Program-made: the position numbers and the translations under genes
Shown: one piece after another, positions 1-11,600 of the stretch
How the letters are laid out: each line of letters begins with the position of its first letter
Position numbering within the stretch: position 1 is the first letter of the stretch
The notes under the pieces: generated by a model
What the model was told of the DNA's origin: nothing
The model's database searches: none
What the model saw: the letters and a program-made list of their open reading frames with translations, nothing else
NCBI GenBank assembly: GCA_963978895.1
Contig: OZ022240.1
Coordinates: 8,289,550-8,353,549, forward strand
Length of the DNA: 64,000 bases
Source of the DNA: Erpobdella octoculata
Lineage: Eukaryota; Annelida; Clitellata; Hirudinida; Erpobdellidae
Reading direction: 5' to 3'

Positions 1-905
1 AAAGTTCAAAAACGTACATAACTTAGAGTTTTTCAGTAAGGGGGAGGGCGAAATACGCTGCCTTATCTAGCTAAACACTACATAACAGGTTTATAAAGTT
101 CAAAAAAGTACAACATGTCTTAGAATTTATCAGGGGGGGGGCGAAATTCGCTGCCTTATCGAGCTATGAACTTGTATACAGGTTCGAAAAAATAGGTACG
201 TATCTTAGAATTTGGGGGGAGGGCAAAATCTGCTGCCTTATCCAGTTATGAACTTGTATAATGGTTAACAGGTTTGAAAAAGTAGGTACATATCATAGAA
301 TTGGGGGGGGCGAAATCCGCTGCCTTATCCAGTTATGAACTTTTATAACAGTTTACAGGTTTATAAAGTTCGAAAAAGTAGGTACATATCTTAGAATGGG
401 GGGGGGCAAAATACGCTGTTTTATCCAGCTACATAACAGGTTTATAAAGTTCAAAAAAGTACATGTCTTAGAATTTTTCAGGGGGGGGGGGCGAAATCCA
501 CTGCCTTATTATCGTGCTATGAACTTGTATACAGGTTCGAAAAAATAGGTACATATCTTGAATTTGGGGGGGGGTGAAATCCGCTGCCTTATCCAGTTAT
601 GAACTTTTATAACGGTTTACAGGCTTATAAAGTTCAAAACATTACATGTCTTAGAATTTTTCAGGAGGGGGGCGAAATCCGCTGCCTTATCCAGTTATGA
701 GCTTGTATAACGGTTAACAGGTTTATAAAGTTCGAAAAAGTAAGTACATATCTTAGAATTGGGGGGGCGAAATACGCTGTTTTATCCAGCCATTTACTTG
801 TGTAACGGTTAACAGGTTTATAAATTTCAAAAAACTACATATATTAAAATTTTCCAGGGGGGGCGAAATATCTTATAGGGGGCTTTGCCCCCCTCGCCCC
901 CCCCG
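1..905. repeat. Tandem satellite, about 10 units of about 90 bp
   Basis: About ten head-to-tail copies of a unit of 82-98 bp. Each unit holds a poly-G run of 7-11 bases followed by a gcgaaat-type motif, then ccgctgccttatccagttatgaac, then aggtttataaagttc. The gcgaaat-type motif recurs near 48, 141, 222, 310, 406, 491, 574, 672, 767 and 862. The array starts before the window and ends in a C/G-rich stretch near 870-905. It lies downstream of P450 exon A4, so it may sit inside a large intron of that gene. No coding potential is seen. Confidence 0.9.
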
Positions 906-2527
906 TAGTTGCGGGACTGAGTCCTGTGCAACTTTTCCGCGTTACCTCCTTCTCTGATTAACATTTCTAACTTGTTTTTAAGTTAAATAAAGTTCTGCTT
1001 AATATCTTCTCAAAATGTTCTTGGTGTCAGCAAGTTTTTAAGGCTCGGCGCTGACAGGCACGGCCTGGTTTTACACACTTTTACTCAACTTAACTTGTCT
1101 GTCTGTCTGTCTGTCTATCTGTCGGTCTATCTATCTGTTTTTCTATCTGTCTGTCGTCAAATTTTGCAATCGATTTTAAACTAACTTCCCGATGAGCTAG
1201 AGACTTCAAAATTTAAATATACCTCCGAACTAATTAACAATGCATTTTAATAAATGTTCGGATCGATTGGACAAAATTTAATTAAATAAATATTTATGAT
1301 ATTTTCGTCAAACTATTATTCGTCTATGCTAATATGCTCGTTGTTTATGTAACAGAATGTGGCCTACACAATTGATTATATAAAAGTGTGTTTTTAAATA
1401 ACTTTGTTTTTTGATTCACTTGTTACAGGCTTAAAATCCCAATACTTGCCACAAAAATCCCGGCTTGTCGCGATCATCCTTGACTTCAAACTCGGACCAA
1501 ACCCTTTGAAAACTCTAAAATCAAGGCCCAGCCCGTGCAGTACTATAGTATAAGTTTTATTATTTTGTAGTTTCTTTAGAGACCACTATGTATATTATCT
1601 CTAGACAGTATAGTCATAACCTTTGATTGTCATTTTTATCTTGTGGTTATTAGCTTGTAGCGTGGCTCACGTTGTCTTAATTTTTTAGTCAATTTATATA
1701 GCACCGTGGGCAGCAGAAGCCGTTTAAAGTGCACTTTACAATGTTGGCAGCTTGTTACTTAGCTATGAAAAAATGTGACCTACAATCAATATTGGTAAAG
1801 GTGGAATTCAAATGTTGAAAGTCAAATATGTAGAATGGAATAGATGTGTCCAACGGAGTTGCGAAAAGACCGGCATTGAATTCTTCTAGAAGCAGTAATA
1901 TTTCAGTTCCAAATTATCATTTTCAGTTTTAATTGATTTTTGTTTAATTCTTTATATTAACTTCACCGCCGGTATTGCTTGCTTGCTTTAATGTTTGCAA
2001 AACTTAAAAGTGAAAATTAAATAACTTTCAGTTATCCAATCAAACTGAAATTTAATATATTGGTTTGCTCTTTGTGACAATGCATTCAATTAAGGTTTGA
2101 AAAATTAAAAAAAAGTTAAGTAAAAAAATAATTATTTATGTTTTAAAACAAAAACAAATCAAATCCAATTAAATCAATGTTTGCATATATAAATTCAAAA
2201 AAATGTTTTAAAAGAAAAAATTGCAACAATTAAAAAGCCGGCGAATCTTGAAATATGAGGAATATGTGAAAAAACCTCGTTTTCTACAGCCTACTTGTTA
2301 TAGTTTTAGTTTAGCAAAATTATACAGTTTTAGTTTAAATTTGTTTTTGTCTATTTTTTTAATTTCAGTTTAAGTTTTGTCTGATCTTTTCAGTTTTGAT
2401 ACATTTGAATTAACTTGGACTGCCTGGGTCATCTCAGCTTTATTGTCGTTGATTATAATTAGATTCTGTTATTCTTCTTTTGCTTTTATCCAAGCTTAAA
2501 ACGAGCTTAAACTAAGCAAGGTGGAAT
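906..2527. other. AT-rich sequence without a recognised gene
   Basis: No open frame or motif is convincing here. A (GTCT)n/(ATCT)n microsatellite lies at about 1099-1156. A segment near 1960-2080 resembles 59105-59220 (both carry ttaacttc.ccg and gttatccaatcaa), so part of it is probably a dispersed repeat. The 5-bp target duplication of the LTR element follows at 2528. Confidence 0.5.
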
Positions 2528-2532
2528 TAGAC

Positions 2533-2827
2533 TGTCACAGTCTTCCCTGCTGGAATGCCGTGAACACCAGGAAGAAAAAGGCAACACAACAACACGACAA
2601 AACAACTTTAATAAAACGCAAATCAAATGTAAAAACGAGCAGGACTTCGCCTGATACTAAATAGCTCGACTGTACTGGCTGGGTTCAAAGCGCTATATAT
2701 ATAGCCTCAGGAAACACGTCAACAAACAACAAGAAAACAAAGTCTGCTAATGTCTAGGTTCCTGTCTAGACAGGTCAACGGGTGCTAGGTACACTTGTCA
2801 GGAGGTCCGGTAGAGCGACCCCTGACA
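2533..2827 (-). repeat. 3' LTR
   Basis: The left long terminal repeat is the 3' LTR because the element points left. It starts TGTCACAG and ends CCTGACA on the plus strand. It contains tatatatatag in a TATA-like context and aataaaac motifs. It differs from the other copy at about nine positions. Confidence 0.93.
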
Positions 2828-3464
2828 TAACTCCCCCTCAAAACGAAGATGTTGAACAGTCTTTCAATATCTTAAATGTTATCTTTCACAGTACTGGATG
2901 AAGAATGGGTGTTCGTTCGTCGATGTATCGCGCCTACCAAAGCTTCAAGGTCGGGGACATCGAAGAGGACGACGAGGAAGATGAGGAGTGGGTGGAATCG
3001 GAGTAGAACTTTGTAGATAATCTGGATGAAGAATGGGCGTTCGTTCGTCGATGTATCGTGTCTGCCAGGGCTTCGAGGTCTACTTTAAACTGGAGATGTC
3101 CTTCCTGAAAGTAACTTTTACTCCCACCAGTAAAACCACCCATATAACCAGCACGAGCCATCCAAGTTTAATCCCATACCGGTCTGAATTGTAATAACGA
3201 AGGAATCATCATCACGTCATATCAAAGAAGTTCAACTACTTCAACAATATCATTAATTATAGAATATCACAACGATCTGCAACTAAGACAACAAAAGAGA
3301 AAACCTATGCACCTAGAAATACAACTAGTACAATGTGCCTCTGGGCTTATGCTCGAAAACCAATTTTCAAAGTTTATAACAGTAAATAATAAACATAATA
3401 ATAAACATAAATACGACATGTAAAAAAAATGTCGTCTAACTCTCCGTGGTGAGAGACCACTCCC
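2828..3464 (-). other. 3' untranslated part of the LTR element
   Basis: Between the polypurine tract and the end of the myosin frame there is no clear gene. A segment of about 57 bp is present twice (about 2897-2950 and 3024-3080, beginning tggatgaagaatggg and containing gttcgttcgtcgatgtatcg), as a near-identical direct repeat. The stretch between them is rich in gacgaggaagatgagg-type acidic codons on the plus strand. This may be a remnant of the host 3' sequence or of the element. Confidence 0.5.
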
Positions 3465-4430
3465 CTATTCGGGAGAGAAAATCGGCGGCTCCATGAGATA
3501 AAAGAGAGAGTTATGATCAGAATGTAGGGTCACCATGGAAAGCAGCAACCAGGAATTATATTTCTTACGGGTGTTATAATGACGCTCATAGGTGTCTTGT
3601 TCGTAGTCTCCAAGTAGAGTTTTTCTGGCTCTCTCTGAAGCTGCCAGATCTTTCTGAAGTTGCATAAGTTCAACTTCAATATGCTTGTATTTTTTCTTTC
3701 TTTCTTTACTGGCATTTGACATCTCTTGTTTGGTTACACTAATAAATTTGATCTCGTGCATGAATTCTTTGATCTGGACCTGGTAACGTTTGAACTGCTT
3801 TACAGCTTCATCTTTGACTTTCAGAGCATCAGCAAGTTGTTCCTCCATAGCTTTGAAATTACCTTCAACCTTCTTCCGGACATTCGTTGCAAGCTGCTTC
3901 TGTCTCCTCTCTTCTTCAAGTTTAGCTTCCACGTCTCTTATCTTTTTAAGAAAACCCTTCCTACCTTCTTCGTCCATTTCCTCTTTTGACTGCGCCTCTC
4001 TCATCGACTGATCTTTCAAGGTTTGTATATTTACCTCCAGTCTTAACTTGGCATCTTTGGTTCCTTGAACTTCTTCTTCGAGCTCTTCGATCATCTGCTT
4101 CTGGGCTTCCACTTGAGTTTCAAGAGCTTTCTTGTATTTTTCTAATTCGTGAATATTCTTTTCGACGTCATCCTTAGAAGAAACCAGGTCATCCAATTCT
4201 CTCTGCAGTTGACTTCTCGCTCTGTTTGATTCGGTCAAATCTTCGTTCAGCCCATCAACTTGTCGAGTCAGGTTGAGAATTCTTGTTTCTTTTTCTCTGA
4301 GATCCTTCTCCAAGATATCTCTTGCAATTGTCAACCTCTCAGAGATGGCTTTTTCTTCGGTCAGGCTTTGATCGAATTTTCTTGGCTTTTTGTCAATTAC
4401 TGAGAACTTTGACCTTTCGTTGTCTAGAAG

Positions 4431-5862
4431 GTATGCGGACTTTTCATCAAAGGACGATTCATCAAGGGACTATTCATCAAGGACTATTCATCAAGGGAAT
4501 ATTCATCAAGAGACTATTCATCAAAGGACTATTCATCAAGAGGACGGTTCATCATAAAGACTGTTCATCTTAAGACTATTCATCAAATTTTGAAGCCACT
4601 CAGCAACCTTTATCAATATATACCCAAGATATTTTCAGCGTAAAGTAATTTGATGTATTTTTAAAAGACAGTTTTTCATCTTTGATAAAATAAATTTCAA
4701 ACATATCAGTAATTTTAAAAAAATAGTGATGGCAACCAGGGTTGTTAAGAGCGGTACTATTGGCTGACAAGATCGTTGATGACAGCGCGCAACATTTTTT
4801 AGCTGTTCTCTGCGCTATTCGCTACCGCAACTTTAATTAAAAAAAACAAAATAAGTTTTTTCATATCAATTAAATGATTTCCAAATGTATTTAGTTTTAT
4901 TTGAAGTTTGCATGAAATCTGAGTCTGGTTGATTTATCGACGATCCGGACGAGTGTAAGCGTCTCTTTGAAATGACCTTTCCTGACCTCGTTAAAGCGAG
5001 CGTGTTCGTCTCTTTGAAGTGTGGCCAAAGTGGTATACCGTGTGTTAGTGATGTTTTGAGGTGTATGGTATCTGGCTGTTTGAGTTTACAGTTTGTACGA
5101 ACAGTTGAAAGCAGTTTTTTTTTTAATTTTATTCAATTGTCTTTTGTTCGTTTGATCTTAAGATCTTGACGTTATTTTTGTTCAGATGTTTTATTTACTG
5201 TATGTGACGAATAAAATTGTTGTATATTACAACCATGTCTTCTACAAACTTGCTGATTGCTCGAGGCAAAAGTGTCTTTGAAGCGTGGCCTCTTGGTGTT
5301 AAACGACCGATGCCAGATTTGACATAGCGGGCATGGGTGATGCTTTGACGTGTTTGTGGCCTTTGGTAAATGTGTACATATATGGTTTACGAAAACAGTC
5401 GAATTTAGTTTTTCTGGTGCTGTGACCGGGAGCGGAAGCGGGAGACAAGCGGGAAGAGAGAGCGACCGGGAGCGTGAGAGCAAGCGGGGAAGGAAACGGG
5501 AGCGAGAGAGAAAAACGACCGAAAAACCTCTAAAAACCCGGGCAGCGCAAGGTACCTCGCTAGTTCTATTATAAAGAATAAAGTATTTGGATGGAAGCAG
5601 AGTAGCACTGTAAACTTGATATAGATTACCCTACATTTTGGCAACATAATTTGGTTGAAAATAACATCTTAAACAATTTATTAAATTTTTTGATGAATAG
5701 TCCGCTGGATGAATAGACATTAGATGAACAGTCCTTATGATGAACCGTCCTCTTGATGAATAGTCCTTTGGTGAATAGTCCTTTGATGAATAGTCCCTTG
5801 ATGAATAGTCCTTGATGAACAGTCCTTTGATGAATCGTCCTTTGATGAACAGTCCTAGAATC
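4431..5862. mobile_element. Non-autonomous Mutator-like element with tandem-repeat TIRs
   Basis: A 1,432-bp element flanked by the 9-bp target duplication gtctagaag (4422-4430 and 5863-5871). Its inverted ends (about 4438-4590 and about 5690-5855) are each an array of a 15-bp unit, consensus GGACTATTCATCAAA with variants. The outermost bases are GTATGCGGAC (left) and GATTCTAGGAC (right end, reverse complement). The 9-bp duplication and long inverted ends are typical of Mutator-like elements, and the element at 23577-24710, which has the same architecture, keeps transposase remnants. No transposase is seen here. The interior carries two related stretches (about 4943-5110 and 5270-5410) sharing gtctttgaag-gtggcc and gtgatg-tttga-gtgt motifs, and a nested Helitron 3' end. 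Confidence 0.85.
5418..5566 (+). mobile_element. Helitron 3' end nested in the Mutator-like element
   Basis: A short stretch of gggagcggaagcgggaga-type minisatellite leads into aaaacccgggcagcgcaagg and ends cctcgCTAGT. The same minisatellite-hairpin-CTAGT ending occurs repeatedly between 16.5 and 30.5 kb in this window. The 5' limit is not visible. This makes three nested levels: LTR element, Mutator-like element, Helitron. Confidence 0.7.
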
Positions 5863-5915
5863 GTCTAGAAGAACGGCGATGTCATCATACTCAGATTGCA
5901 GTTTCTTCTGAATAT

Positions 5916-6470
5916 GGTCGGATGTGGATGAGACCGGAAGATCCATGTGAACAGCCTGGCTCTCAACTTGCACCTCGGGGACTATTTTTTCTGTAACTCC
6001 CGTTACACAAACTGGTGTGAGTGAATCAAGAACTGGCTGATCGGTCATCACTTCGACTTCTTGTGTCTTTAGTTCGGAGTTCACCGTATCCAGTGAGCTT
6101 TCAAGGAAAGATTTTGTTTTTATATCAGACGCCAAAGTTTGGGTAGGCAGGCTATATAAGGCAATAGTCTGTATTAATTCTGCTACCCTAGGGGTAATGA
6201 TTGCTTCTTCGTGTAAGTGGGGAACAACTGCAAACCATTCCAAAAATTCAGGAACTATATTGGTATTATTAGGATCTACTGCTCCTAAAATAACAGGTGC
6301 TTGCACAACATCCACCAGCTGTGGCTGGCCACTTAACCCACATAACTTAATTTTTCTCGGCACACCCAATTTTAAGGATCTAACCAAATCTGCCTTCACA
6401 CAACAGATTTCCGCTCCACTATCTATTAAAGCAACAACAGGTGTAGATTACTTATTTTTATTTTCATAAA
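5916..6470 (-). pseudogene. Retroelement aspartic protease and linker
   Basis: The minus-strand frame begins after gag with PVVALIDSGAEICCVKADLV. The D-S-G triad (6415-6423) is the catalytic signature of a retropepsin-type aspartic protease. A proline- and acid-rich linker of about 150 residues follows (ending PVSSTSDH near 5915), where an RT domain would be expected in a gypsy element. Instead the frame runs without a break into the myosin rod. The frame differs from that of gag, so a frameshift is needed or has been acquired. Confidence 0.75.
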
Positions 6471-7679
6471 TGACCTATCATAAAATTTAATAGGATTATG
6501 AAGTACATCATTTCCCGGACACGATGGATGAGAAGGTTCGTTACCAATACTACAACAATTGATATAGGCCGATGGTGCGACCTGCGAAACCTCTCGTTTC
6601 GGACAGTTTTTTCTTAAATGGCCTGGCGAATTACAGCCAAAAAAACGGCCAGATCTTAAATCGACCTGACGGTTAATTAAACTATCTGACTTGACTACTT
6701 GGCGAAAAGATGATGACTGGTATGGAACATGAGCAGCCGCATAATTATCGGCCACTTGAGAAAGTTCTTAATGAGACAATCATCTATTTTGTTCTTGGGT
6801 CAAAACGAAATTTCGACAGTCAACCGGTAACAACTCCTTGAGCCGGTCGGCGCACAGCAAACTTATTAGCTGATCATAATTCCGATCAATCCCCCTACTT
6901 TTAACATAGTATGAAAATGCATTATGTAGTTCGGAAGCCAAACTAGAGAACGTTTGGTCCGGTTTTTTAGTTAGAGATTGAAAATATTGTTTTAAATGGG
7001 CAGGACTGACTCTGTGTTCGGCTAAAAGCGCCGTTTTAACACTATCATAATTTTCTAATTGAGTAGGAGAAAGACGGGTTATTAAACTACGTGCCTTACA
7101 AGTCAAACATGATTGTAAAATCCTGGCCTTAATGTCATTATTGACATTATTAATAATAAATTGTTTTTCTAATAATTCAAAAAAACCAGGAATTTCCTGA
7201 ATATTTGAAGGAAAATCACCTACCAACGGTCTAATATTTGATATACACCGACTAGCCCGACTTTCAGCCGAAGTTTCAAAATTTTCTCACGCTATTATTC
7301 GTTCGCGTTCCTCTTTTCTCCATCGTCTTGTTTCTTCCACTTCTAGCCATCTTAGTTTTCTATTTTCCCGTTCTTCTTCTAACGCCATCTCTTTTAATTG
7401 CAATTCTCTCTCTCGCAGTGCTCTATCTATCGATTCATTTTCCAATTGCTTTTCTATTTCCAACTCTTTCCTCCTTTCTTCACCATCCCACATACCTCTA
7501 CGCTTTTGTTTTTCATGACGTTCTCCTCGTCGATCTCCCCACGTCGGATCTTCGCCAAACCCACTAGTGTCTTCCCTCCTAACGTTCCCCGCATCCTCCC
7601 AATTTTCTGGAGACACATTCCCTCCAGGTAATTGCGCTGGGTCTTCACAACCCTCAACACCGGACGACTTACTATCCAT
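6426..7679 (-). pseudogene. Degenerate gag with one zinc knuckle
   Basis: The frame starts at an ATG (7679, MDSKSSGVEG) and runs to 6426 with in-frame stops at 7289-7287 and two close together near 6782-6760. The N-terminal part (to 7287) is highly charged and coiled-coil-like, rich in Glu and Arg. The middle (about 7226-6780) reads like the capsid region of a gypsy gag, with PGFFELLEKQF, LSPTQLENYDSVKTALL and FSSLASELHNAF. The C-terminal part has a CX2CX4HX4C-like knuckle (FFGCNSPGHLRKNC) whose first Cys appears to be Phe. Stops and the altered knuckle argue that this copy is dead. Confidence 0.8.
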
Positions 7680-7917
7680 CTTCAACCAGATAAGTATCAA
7701 TATAAAAGACCTATTTATCTAAACTCAGACCGGCGGGAAAACTCGAAAAGAAACTCGAACCTTGAGCACGGATGGGTCGGCCGATTCTAGCCAGGGAAAG
7801 CCTCTTAACTGGTTAGCTGATCCAAGGAGAACTTCACCGGCAAGCGAGATCTTCTCCCCAAACTTGCTTGTCGCCCTTCTTTCTTCCTGCTACTTGATCC
7901 CACCGCTGCCACCAAAA

Positions 7918-8212
7918 TGTCACAGTCTTCCCTGCTGGAATGCCGTGAACACCAGGAAGAAAAAGGCAACACAACAACACGACAAAACAACTTTAATAAA
8001 ACGCAAATCAAATGTAAAAACGAACAGGACTTCGCCTGATACTAAATAGCTCGACTGTACTGGCGGGCTTCAAATCGCTATATATATAGCCTCGGGAAAC
8101 ACGTCAACAAACAACAAGAAAACAACGTCTGCCAATGTCTAGGTTCCTGTCTAGACAGGTCGACGGGTGCAAGGTACACTTGTCAGGAGGTCCGGTAGAG
8201 CGACCCCTGACA
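7918..8212 (-). repeat. 5' LTR
   Basis: The right long terminal repeat matches 2533-2827 over its full 295 bp. The target duplication TAGAC follows directly at 8213-8217. On the minus strand this LTR is upstream of gag and would hold the promoter. Confidence 0.93.
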
Positions 8213-8217
8213 TAGAC

Positions 8218-8640
8218 TTAAAACAAACTGTTGAAAAAACCAAAAACATGTCCCTAACCTTATCCCTTATCTCGTCCCAGCAGTAAATTCCGGAACAAAA
8301 TATCCAGGTTTTAATTGAAACTAAATCTTATCTAGATTAGGTGGCTGTCAAATGTTAGAAAACTTTAAATCCGTATCAATTAGTCCTGGTTCCCTTATTA
8401 GTCATAAAACATCTCAAACGCATTGTTAAAAAGTACAACTTGGGAAACCGCAGTTACTACAAAATTTAATTTGTTTGAATCAGCGAATTTTAATTTTCAA
8501 GAACAGCTTTTACTAAGCTCAATCAATTTCATCCAAGCATTACGTGCGGCCAAACCGAGCTGAAATAAAGCCTTGCTAAGTCTCAAAGGAAACCGAGGTC
8601 TTTGGTCACGCGTTGTTGAAATTATAAGACAAAATAAAAA
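8218..8640. other. Intron or flank 3' of P450 exon A4
   Basis: AT-rich sequence between the LTR element and exon A4. I searched both strands for a P450 exon 5 counterpart (R-E-[DN]-x-P-Y in genes B and C) and found none. Nothing else is recognised. Confidence 0.5.
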
Positions 8641-8658
8641 ATAATTAATGTCACTAAC

Positions 8659-11600
8659 GCACTATTTTGAAAACCACTTTCAAAGGAAAAAGCACATCTG
8701 AGAAAAACATCAAAACTTAAGAGAGTTGCTATTTGAAATGCATCAAAATATTCTTGACTTTTGGAAAAAGAAGACAACTTCTCCTTTATAAGAAAATGAA
8801 TTAAAAAACCTTATGCATATTTTATGGAAATAAATTGAATTAATAGATTTTGTAACAAATTCAACTTGATATCTATGTAGACCACTAGGTTTTAATCGGC
8901 GTATTGCCTAGCTTTTTAAACATCTAGGCCACATAATTATAAAATAATCAAATAACACCCACGTTGTCTCATCGAGTCTACCCAATAATAAACAGGTAAG
9001 CTTCCACACCCATACTCACTTACACACGTGTTGCTTAGACTATTGCAATGGACTGGTTTTCCAGGAGAAAAAGGGCCTGGAATTGTCTTGAGGTCGGCTG
9101 CACAACTTATCTACCGGCTTCCAAGTCATGCCAGTGTCGGAAATCTCAGCCGCTATAGACAGAATTGGTTGAATTTTCCTCAGAATCGCATACAAGCTCT
9201 GTGTGTCAGAGGCGTAACGTAGGTGGGGCGGAAAATTTCTGAGAAAAAATGTTGTATATAAAAAAAATAAAAAGTAAGTTTTAGAAATCCCTCGGTCATC
9301 AGCTATTTTTGGAGGCAAAAATGTATATAGTGTTAGAAAAATTTGGACCTGGAGAAACATTTAAAAAAGTGCCAGAGTATGAATGAGCTCCATAATAAAA
9401 TTTTGGAACAACCAATTGTTATTTTTAACGAAACAGGTTTTACGTTTCTTTTAAATTCTCTTTCTGACCGTTTCAGATATATCCGCGATGTTACTGCTTC
9501 AAATTTTGTTGTTCTACCAGCTGCAGCAGCATTGCTAAGTTTAAAATACAACGGGCCCTTTTTCTACCCCACAACGCTGCTTTGTTAGCAATAACCAAAG
9601 AATGTATTTTGAAAAAGACACAAAACTTCAATGCAGAATATCCAGTTGAACAAAAGCAAGATCGAGGCAGCCAGGATGAAGACTCAGATACAAGACCTGC
9701 AAAACCCTTTAAACATTTAGCCACCTTAGCTGTTCCCTCACAAGTTCAACCGCGATGAGCAAATCGATATAATAAATAAATAATTAATTACATGAAAATA
9801 CTTGTAACTAATGCAGTTGCCGTTAACGGAAACGAAAACGAAAACCATCGTTAACGACAATAAATTGAAGTCGTTAACGAAACAGTAATAGAAACGGAAA
9901 TAATTCCATAAAACGACAACGAAACTAAAACAAAATTAAATTTTTTTTTAAAACGACAACTGAAACAGAAATAAACCAATCGGAAATAACAAATTAATTT
10001 TTTTTAACTACGACTAGCTGCTCAAATTTTTAGGCTATGTATTTTTTTTTTTTTGGTGACTATGATTATTTATTATTATTATTATTAAATAATTAGGAAG
10101 TTGTTCTTTCTACCGATTCCAGCTCAATTTGTAAGATTGCCTTGTTTCCCTCATACCCTGCAGCTGATAATCAGAGATCTAAATAAGTTTAAAACATATA
10201 ATGATTTATGCTCTAAAACAAGGACACTAGTGGGCAAAATAAAAAAGTCATCAGTGGCAAATCAATTACTAAAAAAAAATGCCACTTGACTTTAATAATT
10301 GACTGCCCTACTAGGTGGTCAAGTATATTTTTCATGATAGACAGAATGATCACCGTGAAGGACGCACTGAATGATATTATTAATCGTCAAAACCTAGATG
10401 GACTGATGAATAGCAAATGGAAAAAATTGGAAATAATTAAATTCTTGCTCAAACCATTTGCTCATCACACTAAGTTTGTTGGAAAATGATAACATGTCAC
10501 TTTCTTACATGCTTCATGCAGTTTTGGAAATGGAGGAACATTTGGAAAAGTACCAGAGTATGAATGAGCTCCATAATGAAATGTTGGAACAACCAATTGT
10601 TATTTTTAACGAAACATGTTCTACGTTTCTTTTGAATTCTCTTTCAGACCGTTTCAGATATATCCGCGATGTTACTTGTTCAAATTTTGTTGTTCTGCCA
10701 CCTCCAGCAACATTGCTAAATTTAAAATACAACTGGGCCCTTTTTTTTTACCCCACAACGCTGCTTTGTTAGCAATAACTAAGGAACTTATTTTAAAAAA
10801 GACACAAAACTTTAATGCAGAAATTCCAGTTAAACAACAGCAAGATCGAGACAGCCAGGATGAAGACTTAGATACACGATCTGCAAAACACTTTAATTAT
10901 TTAGCCACCTTAGCTGTTCCCTTACAGGATCAACCGGTAATAGCTAAATATCAAACGGACATTGAGTTGACAACATATCTCACAGCCATGCAAATTGGAA
11001 AACATAACCCATTGCCTGATGAGGAGAACTGCATAGCTGAATGGGGAAAAAAGACAGGCTTTCCAGTTTTAAAAAATTTCGCCCAGAGATAATATATTAT
11101 CTCTGCCATGTTCGGAAGCGTTTATAGAACGTTTGTTTTCAACATGTGGGATGCTCACATCTGGTAGACGCAACAACATGAGCAACAACTTAAAGAAAGT
11201 TGTATTTTTAAAACATAATTTAAAATTGATTTAAATGTACCTTATAATAAGTATTTCATGTTAGCAGTAAAAAATTGCATCAAGTGTTTTTTTTTTAAAT
11301 TCATTAAGCATTTCTGAAAACGGAAACGAAAACTGAAACTACAATAAATGTGTCAAAACGAAATAGAAACTGGAACTAAAATAATGATAAAACTTGTCGC
11401 GTTGGGTTTGTGCTTGACTATTTCACACCGATCGATTTGATCTGATTTTTTTTGTTTGGTGTTGCGGGTTGGGTTTTTTGTCGATGTGTACAGGGCTTTA
11501 GGCGCCACAAAATTTCGACACATTTCCTCAAGCAAGCAAGAGAAAACGCTGAAGTTAATATAAAAAAATTTAATAAGGTTTAACAATAAATACAACATGC

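Larger units (their letters stand above)
3465..5915 (-). pseudogene. Captured class II myosin heavy-chain rod segment
   Basis: On the minus strand, an intronless frame reads as a coiled-coil rod of non-muscle/smooth-type myosin II heavy chain. Recognisable family blocks include RKFDQSLTEEKAISERL, SSKDDVEKNIHELEKYKKAL and EDAKLRLEV-like (TKDAKLRLEV) segments, in the expected order with heptad spacing. The frame is open from 4430 to 3465 (322 codons); myosin similarity fades near 3600. A further short piece (HIQKKLQSEYDDIAVLL, about 5915-5863) belongs before it. The two parts are split by a Mutator-like element at 4431-5862, and removal of one target-duplication copy keeps the frame. Upstream, the same frame continues from the retroelement protease. 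Lack of introns and position inside the LTRs indicate capture of a spliced host mRNA. There is no motor domain, so this is not a working myosin. Confidence 0.85.
2533..8212 (-). mobile_element. LTR retrotransposon with captured host gene
   Basis: Two 295-bp direct repeats (2533-2827 and 7918-8212, about nine mismatches, roughly 97% identical) begin TG and end CA and are flanked by the 5-bp target duplication TAGAC (2528-2532 and 8213-8217). Orientation is minus: a polypurine tract (taactccccctcaaaa on the plus strand, 2828-2843) abuts the left LTR, and a possible primer-binding site (TGGTGGCAGCGGTGGGATC on the minus strand) starts just inside the right LTR. The order on the minus strand is gag, zinc knuckle, aspartic protease, then host myosin rod. 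No reverse transcriptase, RNase H or integrase is visible, so the copy would need help in trans. It looks like a Ty3/gypsy relative, by inference from gag and protease only. Total length 5.7 kb, of which 1.4 kb is a later Mutator-like insertion. Confidence 0.93.

Noticed and set aside
3465..4334. An active host myosin gene exon
   Set aside because: It lies between LTRs with a target duplication, lacks introns over several expected exon joins, and has no motor domain nearby.
7328..7631. Plus-strand frames opposite gag with hydrophobic repeats
   Set aside because: They are the antisense of the charged gag N-terminus; Glu/Arg codons read backward give Leu, Phe and Ser.
9333..9551. Minus-strand frames over the hAT pieces at 9333-9551 and 10514-10732
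   Set aside because: They mirror the plus-strand transposase, which has the recognisable motifs; they have none of their own.
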